Assembly (NCBI GenBank): GCA_964608595.1
Contig: CAZSOU010000093.1
Coordinates: 1-10,419 of the forward strand
DNA length: 10,419 nucleotides
DNA from: Oleiagrimonas sp964608595
Lineage (GTDB): Bacteria > Pseudomonadota > Gammaproteobacteria > Xanthomonadales > Rhodanobacteraceae
Direction: 5' to 3'
The notes beneath the pieces were generated by a model that made no database searches, was not told the DNA's origin, and saw only the letters and a list, made by a program, of their open reading frames with translations. Positions 7,601 to 10,419 of the stretch are shown in pieces (position 1 is the stretch's first letter; each line of letters starts with the position of its first letter). The translations under genes were made by a program, and so were the position numbers.

Positions 7601-7891
7601 CTTGGATTTGGGTTGTTTGGCGGAAGCCGGGATTTCCTGTGCGGCCAGATCGAGTTTGTCCGCCGTGCTCGCTTCGGCCCGCTTTACCGAACCGCCGCGC
7701 CCGCGACCCTTGACCAGCACCCCGGCATCCACCAGCGCCTGTTGTGCCACGAAGTATTCGGTCTCCTCCACTTCCCGGCCGAGGTGTTCGGCCAGTTGTC
7801 CGCGCAGGGCCGTGTTGCCGATGCTGGAACCGTCGTTCGGCACCAGCGCCAGCAAGGCTTGTGCAAAATCGGTCTGGTGTCCTTGGGCCAT
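4637..7891 (-). CDS. mod: Type III DNA-methyltransferase subunit (Mod), N6-adenine, beta class, long C-terminal extension
   Basis: Mod recognises the target and methylates adenine to protect host DNA, and it guides Res. The 1084-residue product starts with a winged-helix-like domain (about 8-70) ending in GRGRGGSV. The catalytic motif DPPYG (314-318) precedes the AdoMet-binding motif DPTCGSGTT (588-596), the order of beta-class amino-methyltransferases. The 270 residues between should include the target-recognition domain, about 405-560. That part is strikingly poorer in GC than the rest (about 48% over 6241-6720 by hand count). A further 430 residues or so follow the AdoMet motif, making it far longer than EcoP15I Mod. 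I chose the ATG at 7891 because GGGGGA (7896-7901) lies four bases upstream and the product then begins MAQGHQTDFAQALLALVPN; the frame extends 27 codons further but looks non-coding. First gene of the defence operon. Confidence 0.94.
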   Translation of the reverse strand: MAQGHQTDFAQALLALVPNDGSSIGNTALRGQLAEHLGREVEETEYFVAQQALVDAGVLVKGRGRGGSVKRAEASTADKLDLAAQEIPASAKQPKSKQSGLPIHVRKPGEPTRGKRKGVDEDKVLAYRHADKRINNPEVGLVNAQDDTDERETTYAWDPHIDPALQFDIGRHDIEKLIDDALASGDDATMRKALEQLKRQAAPYLAWTGKAERTSFAVDTVSLHVHERIDPATILAALKKRLKGGKVGEDGAQYQDDMFRAWFDRPLPLREAIEFYKHDRGWANRLIAGDSLLVMNSLIQKESMAGQVQMIYIDPPYGIKYGSNFQPFVGKRDVKDRKDEDLTAEPEMIKAFRDTWELGIHSYLTYLRDRLLLARELLSESGSVFVQISDENLHLVRNLLDEIFGVDNFCRVITVTKTAGFGATLVPVTQDYLIWYAKKLSSVKFRQLNMTKISDEEDADFGNYKKFDEAGRRYRIDNLTGQNNNVRSCLFEYEFNGSSFTTPSSRQWKTTAPGMDHLARAGRLEASGAGLYYKRLLDDFALRPVTDKWGDTGSGGFGDEKLYVVQTGQKVIERCLLMTTDPGDLVLDPTCGSGTTAYVAEKWGRRWITCDTSRVAVTLAKQRLMTASYDYYDLKYPHEGLTSGFIYKTVPHVTLKSIANNPEIDEIHARMHPAIMQALVDLNAALRAGKAAPFKVTEGGRKGTTVDFAAQGKTRTLPAGEKAPSNALLEWEVPFDFPEDWPAAARKTFDAFHAARQAMQQKMDDSIAAHASHETLFDQPRVNRDKLRITGPFTVEAVPFATVLALDEAEQPKDSDTAIARSGESARQHGWRDELLKTGIRGKGGQILKFAELETLAGTAYLHCTGTLADSGDRVVVSFGPEHAALEQRQVQLALNEAEKLRPAPKFIIFAAFTFDPEAAKDIDETRWPGVTLLKAQMNTDLLTEDLKKKQRTNQSFWLMGQPEVEVRRRKDGQFEVEVHGFDYFDTRSGELESGGKKKIAMWLLDTDYDERSLYPRQVFFPMAGSKDGWMKLKKSIRAELDETRLDAFHGTVSLPFEIGENQRIAVKIVDDRGIESLKVIPLV

Positions 7892-7905
7892 GTGATCCCC
7901 CGTGT

Positions 7906-7919
7906 GGCCCGACCGGGCC
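7906..7919. repeat. Palindrome in the mod leader
   Basis: GGCCCG-AC-CGGGCC is a perfect inverted repeat 15 to 28 bases upstream of the mod ATG. On the plus strand it is followed by TTTT and looks like a short intrinsic terminator; on the minus strand it would form a hairpin just before the mod ribosome site. Either a structure affecting mod translation or a protein site is possible. Confidence 0.45.
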
Positions 7920-7960
7920 TTTTGTACGACGCGTGACTGAGTGCACGTGATGGTAGCGCA

Positions 7961-7994
7961 ACCGGGTCGCAACTTATGAGATCACCGGGTCGCA
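7961..7994. repeat. Pair of 11-base direct repeats between mod and the lipoprotein gene
   Basis: ACCGGGTCGCA occurs exactly at 7961-7971 and 7984-7994, 23 bases start to start, about two helical turns. That spacing suits a tandem protein-binding site controlling either divergent promoter. No regulator gene in the window is an obvious partner. Confidence 0.45.
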
Positions 7995-8035
7995 GGCTGT
8001 GCAGCGGGCAATGACGCCCGTTACGGGGAATCCGC

Positions 8036-8272
8036 ATGAAACGTCGATATGAAATCGCCTCGCTGACCGTGTTGCTGGCACTGGGTGGCTGCGCGCAAAG
8101 TGTATGGGTCAAACCCGGGGCCACACAGGCACAGTTCCAACAAGACAAACAACAGTGCATCTACGAGGCCGAGCTGCACGGGCAGAATGCCAACCCGTTC
8201 AATATTCTCTACCTCGTGCCTGATTGCCTGCGTGCCAAGGGTTACACCCAGATGCGCAAACCCGATCGCTGA
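8036..8272 (+). CDS. Small putative lipoprotein of unknown function
   Basis: The 78-residue product has a signal peptide (MKRRYEIASLTVLLALGGC) with basic start, hydrophobic core and lipobox L-G-G-C, cleaved before C19, so the mature protein of 60 residues should be membrane-anchored by lipid. The mature part carries W..PG.T...F..D...C (about 23-38) and a second cysteine in PDCLRAKGY (62-70). Paired cysteines and short polar spans are common in small proteobacterial periplasmic lipoproteins, and a disulfide is plausible. I do not recognise a named family. GGGGAA (8025-8030) lies five bases before the ATG. It is the only plus-strand gene and converges on the adenylate synthetase gene with four bases between stops. 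It probably belongs to the host backbone, not the defence operon. Confidence 0.85.
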   Translation: MKRRYEIASLTVLLALGGCAQSVWVKPGATQAQFQQDKQQCIYEAELHGQNANPFNILYLVPDCLRAKGYTQMRKPDR

Positions 8273-8276
8273 TTCA

Positions 8277-9638
8277 TCACACTCCACGGCCCAGCATGTC
8301 CAGCAGCGCCGCGCGCGGCAGCTTGCCGGTGGCGTTGCGCGGCAGGCTTTCGACCTTGCGCAGCGGGCGCGGCAGGAATACCGGGTCGATGGCGCGGCGC
8401 AGGGTGGCGAGGATATCGGCCTCGCTCCTGTCCGGCGCGACGACCAGCGCGGCGAGGCGGCGCACGCCGAGGCTGTCGGCGTCGTCGAGCTGGAAGAGGA
8501 CGCCGTCGACAACACCTTCGATGGCCAGCAGGCGCTGGTTGAGATCGGCCAGCGAGGCGCGCTTGCCGGCCATGTCGAGCAGGTCGCTGTTGCGGCCGAC
8601 CAGGCGGAAGCCGGTGTCCGTGAGTTCGACGATATCGGCCAGGATCGCCGGTTCGTCCAGTTGCGGGGCTTCGATGCGAGTACCGTCGGGTTGCGGGTGC
8701 AAGGTGACGCCGGGGTAGGTGCTCCAGGCGTCTTCATGCGCACTGCGGCGGCTGGCGAAAACGCAGGTTTCGGTGGAACCGAAGACTTCCAGCAACGGCG
8801 CGCCCAGGCGTTTTTCGGCGGCGCGGGCCAGGTCGGTGGGCATTGGCGCAGTGGCCGACACCATGGCGGCCAGCGGCGGCAATGGCTGGCCGGAGGCGAC
8901 CAGCGCGCGCAGGTGCACGGGCGTGGTCACCAGCACGCGCGGCGCCGGCAGCTCGTCCAGTGCACGAGCCACGTCGGCCGGCAGCAACGGTCGCCCGGCA
9001 TGCACGCCGATGTTGCCGAACAACGGCAGCAGCACGGACATCTCCATGCCGTACATGTGCTGCGGCGGCACCGTGGCCAGCACCTGGAAGGGTTCGCCCA
9101 GATGCGCGCGCAGCATGGCCAGGTTGCCGGCGGTGCTGGCGGCGTAGCTGCCCCAGGTCTTGATGCTGGTTTGCGGCCGGCCGGTGGATCCGGAGGTATG
9201 GCCGATGGCGGCGACATGCCCGGCGGCGATCATCGGCACGCTCCGCGAGGTCGCATCCGTCCCGTCGAAATCCGGCAGGTGCACGTGACCCGGAGGCTCC
9301 CGGTCCAGCGCCTGTTCGCCGAGCGTGTAGCCATCCGGATGCGCGGCCAGGATGTCGGCCACGGCCTGCGGCGCGCGCGAGGGCGGCAGCAGGTTGGTCT
9401 GGCCCCGGCTCATGGCGGCGCAGAACGCGACCAGGAAGGCGTAACGATCCTCGCACAGGTTGATGACATGGCGCATCGGAGGCAACTGCCGTGCCACCTG
9501 GTTGACGTGGGCGAGGAATTCGCCGGCACTGACGGCCTTGTCGTGGCGCCAGGCCACGCTGCGCGTGGTGTCGGTCGTGGCCAGCAAGGGCAGCCCGCAT
9601 GCCGGCGTGGTGGTCGGTGATGGCTCTGAAACGGACAT
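8277..9638 (-). CDS. AMP-dependent acyl/aryl adenylate synthetase (ANL superfamily)
   Basis: ANL enzymes activate a carboxylic acid as an acyl-AMP and pass it to CoA or a carrier protein. The 453-residue product shows the P-loop HTSGSTGRPQ (147-156), the A5 motif FGSTE (286-290), the A7 region DTGFRLVGR (341-349) with D352 and G358 after it, and the A10 segment RNATGKLPR with catalytic K439. It is therefore complete at both ends, although short for the family. The last P-loop position, usually Lys or Arg, is Gln (Q156). Size and sequence recall synthetases of aryl-polyene or xanthomonadin-type pigment clusters, but no other such genes are visible, so the substrate is open. The ATG at 9638 has AAGGA close upstream (9642-9646) and gives MSVSEPSP; the open frame extends 71 codons further, only as shadow of tsaC. 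It starts 20 bp after the tsaC stop, so co-transcription is likely. Confidence 0.88.
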   Translation of the reverse strand: MSVSEPSPTTTPACGLPLLATTDTTRSVAWRHDKAVSAGEFLAHVNQVARQLPPMRHVINLCEDRYAFLVAFCAAMSRGQTNLLPPSRAPQAVADILAAHPDGYTLGEQALDREPPGHVHLPDFDGTDATSRSVPMIAAGHVAAIGHTSGSTGRPQTSIKTWGSYAASTAGNLAMLRAHLGEPFQVLATVPPQHMYGMEMSVLLPLFGNIGVHAGRPLLPADVARALDELPAPRVLVTTPVHLRALVASGQPLPPLAAMVSATAPMPTDLARAAEKRLGAPLLEVFGSTETCVFASRRSAHEDAWSTYPGVTLHPQPDGTRIEAPQLDEPAILADIVELTDTGFRLVGRNSDLLDMAGKRASLADLNQRLLAIEGVVDGVLFQLDDADSLGVRRLAALVVAPDRSEADILATLRRAIDPVFLPRPLRKVESLPRNATGKLPRAALLDMLGRGV

Positions 9639-9658
9639 GCTTCCTTTCCCCGGGTTCG

Positions 9659-10231
9659 TCAGGCGCGAATGATAGCGCCGTTCAGCGCATCGCGGATGGG
9701 GGTGGGCTTGTCCAGACCACCAAGGGGGGCATCGACGATGGCTGCCAGGCCCTCGGGGAAATATCCCGCGACCGTGGCAGCGTCCATGGCCGACGACTGC
9801 CCGTGCGGATTGGCGCTGGTGGACACGATGGCGCCGCCGAAGGCACGGCACAATTGCGCGGCGGGCGCGTGCGCGGTGACGCGCAGGGCAATGCCGGCAT
9901 GGCCACCGGCGACCCAGGACGGCACGATGGAACTGCGCGGGAAGATCCAGGTGTGCGGTCCGGGCCAGGTGGCGTGCACCATCTCCAGCACGTCATCGGG
10001 CACGGCGGCGAGGTCGATCCAGGGCCGGATCTGCTCGAAATCGGCACCGATCAACAACACGCCCTGCGTGGGCGGGCGTTGCTTGAGGGCGAACAGGTGC
10101 TCGAAGGCCGCCTGGTTGCGCGGATCACAGCCCAGGCCGTAGACGCCTTCGGTGGGGTAGGCGATGACGCCGCCTTCGCGCATGGCGTTGGCGGCGGCGG
10201 GGATGTCGGTGATGGGCGGCGGTGTAGGCAT
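9659..10231 (-). CDS. tsaC: L-threonylcarbamoyladenylate synthase (TsaC/YrdC/Sua5 family)
   Basis: TsaC makes threonylcarbamoyl-AMP from threonine, bicarbonate and ATP, the first step of the t6A modification of tRNAs reading ANN codons. The 190-residue product has exactly the E. coli TsaC length and lacks the extra Sua5 domain. It shows VIAYPTEGVYGLGCDP (22-37), ALKQRP (48-53), WPGPHTWIFP (89-98), the VSTSAN signature (135-140), and PTPIRDALNGAIIRA at the end, matching E. coli SEIRDALTG. The ATG at 10231 has no clear Shine-Dalgarno; an internal ATG at codon 17 would delete the first strand, so the longer form is preferred. The upstream 188 bases are occupied largely by a palindromic repeat, which may carry or disturb its promoter. 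Likely essential or near-essential host gene. Confidence 0.95.
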   Translation of the reverse strand: MPTPPPITDIPAAANAMREGGVIAYPTEGVYGLGCDPRNQAAFEHLFALKQRPPTQGVLLIGADFEQIRPWIDLAAVPDDVLEMVHATWPGPHTWIFPRSSIVPSWVAGGHAGIALRVTAHAPAAQLCRAFGGAIVSTSANPHGQSSAMDAATVAGYFPEGLAAIVDAPLGGLDKPTPIRDALNGAIIRA

Positions 10232-10259
10232 GTCGGTATCGGAAATGTGGGGGTTGCCA

Positions 10260-10335
10260 GGGGGTCGGGTTCACTTATCGGCGCCAGATGTCGGATCTTG
10301 CCAACAACGCGCGCCGATAAGTGAACCCGACCCCC
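10260..10335. repeat. Perfect 25-bp inverted repeat, REP/MITE-like palindromic element
   Basis: Left arm 10260-10284 and right arm 10311-10335 are exact reverse complements, enclosing a 26-base loop. The arm contains GGGTCGGGTTCACTTATCGG. Long perfect stems ending in GGGGTC...GACCCC resemble REP-type palindromes moved by REP-associated tyrosine transposases; that assignment is from general recollection and no transposase is in the window. It lies 29 bp upstream of the tsaC start and could also stop incoming transcription. Confidence 0.7.
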
Positions 10336-10419
10336 CGCCGTGGGGGCGGCCCCGCCCGGCCCCCACCGTGGGGGGGGCCGACGAAACCCCGGTGGGGTTG
10401 GGGGGCGGGGGGGGCGGGC
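10336..10419. repeat. GC-rich low-complexity tail with further hairpins
   Basis: These 84 bases are almost all G and C, with long G runs. They contain at least two inverted repeats: GTGGGGGC/GCCCCCAC (10340-10347 with 10359-10366) and AACCCC/GGGGTT (10385-10390 with 10394-10399). No gene is present. It may continue the palindromic cluster or may partly be a sequencing or assembly end effect. Confidence 0.5.

Larger units (their letters stand above)
7892..8035. promoter_or_regulatory. Divergent intergenic region between mod and the lipoprotein gene
   Basis: These 144 bases must hold promoters for both directions, yet I see no convincing -35/-10 pair for either. It contains a GC-rich palindrome in the mod leader (7906-7919), two 11-base direct repeats (7961-7971 and 7984-7994), a small inverted repeat (8005-8020), and the lipoprotein Shine-Dalgarno GGGGAA (8025-8030). 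Confidence 0.55.

Noticed and set aside
430..7891. BREX, DISARM or type I restriction locus
   Set aside because: No PglZ, BrxC, DrmA/B or HsdS-like gene; motif order and two-subunit layout fit type III.
6710..7936. Plus-strand open frame of 408 codons opposite the mod N-terminal half
   Set aside because: Composition and position mark it as antisense of Mod; it stops near the divergent region without any recognisable product.
8085..9620. Plus-strand open frame of 511 codons opposite the adenylate synthetase
   Set aside because: Begins within the lipoprotein gene in another frame and has Gln/Gly/Arg-rich shadow composition.
1..10419. CRISPR array, tRNA, rRNA or insertion-sequence transposase
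   Set aside because: No regularly spaced repeats, cloverleaf-like segment or transposase domain was found on either strand; only short palindromic repeats are present.

Overview
The window reads as chromosome of a GC-rich proteobacterium, most likely a gammaproteobacterium. The evidence is the strong GC bias of the flanking housekeeping genes, an E. coli-length (190-residue) TsaC, and a small SPII lipoprotein. Genus cannot be fixed from the sequence. Housekeeping genes sit at both ends: the start of purD on the left (minus strand, cut by the window edge) and a tsaC-acyl/aryl-adenylate synthetase pair on the right (minus strand). A small lipoprotein gene is the only plus-strand gene.

The centre, about 430-7891 on the minus strand, is a compact five-gene defence operon. 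In transcription order it holds a type III DNA methyltransferase (mod), an MqsR-family mRNA interferase toxin, an MqsA-family zinc/HTH antitoxin, a SecB-like chaperone, and a type III restriction helicase-nuclease (res). The junctions are very tight: 24 nt, 4 nt, 1 nt and a 4-base GTGA overlap. The toxin-antitoxin-chaperone (TAC) module is therefore built into the restriction-modification operon between its two enzymatic subunits. The antitoxin carries a C-terminal extension of about 47 residues beyond the E. coli MqsA length, which fits a chaperone-addiction segment. The toxin departs from E. coli MqsR at two proposed catalytic lysines.

At the mod/mqsR junction, a 15-base palindrome with the ACC-N5-GGT architecture of MqsA operators lies on the mqsR start codon. 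It also overlaps the -10 of a near-consensus sigma70 promoter (TTGACA, 18 bp, CATAAT). A transcript from that promoter would begin inside mqsR and so would favour antitoxin, chaperone and Res over toxin.

Inside mod, the presumed target-recognition segment is clearly poorer in GC than the rest of the gene, which suggests domain exchange. The right end of the window (10260-10419) holds a perfect 25-bp inverted repeat followed by GC-rich hairpins and G runs, resembling a REP/MITE-type repeat cluster. No tRNA, rRNA, CRISPR array, integrase or insertion-sequence transposase gene was seen.
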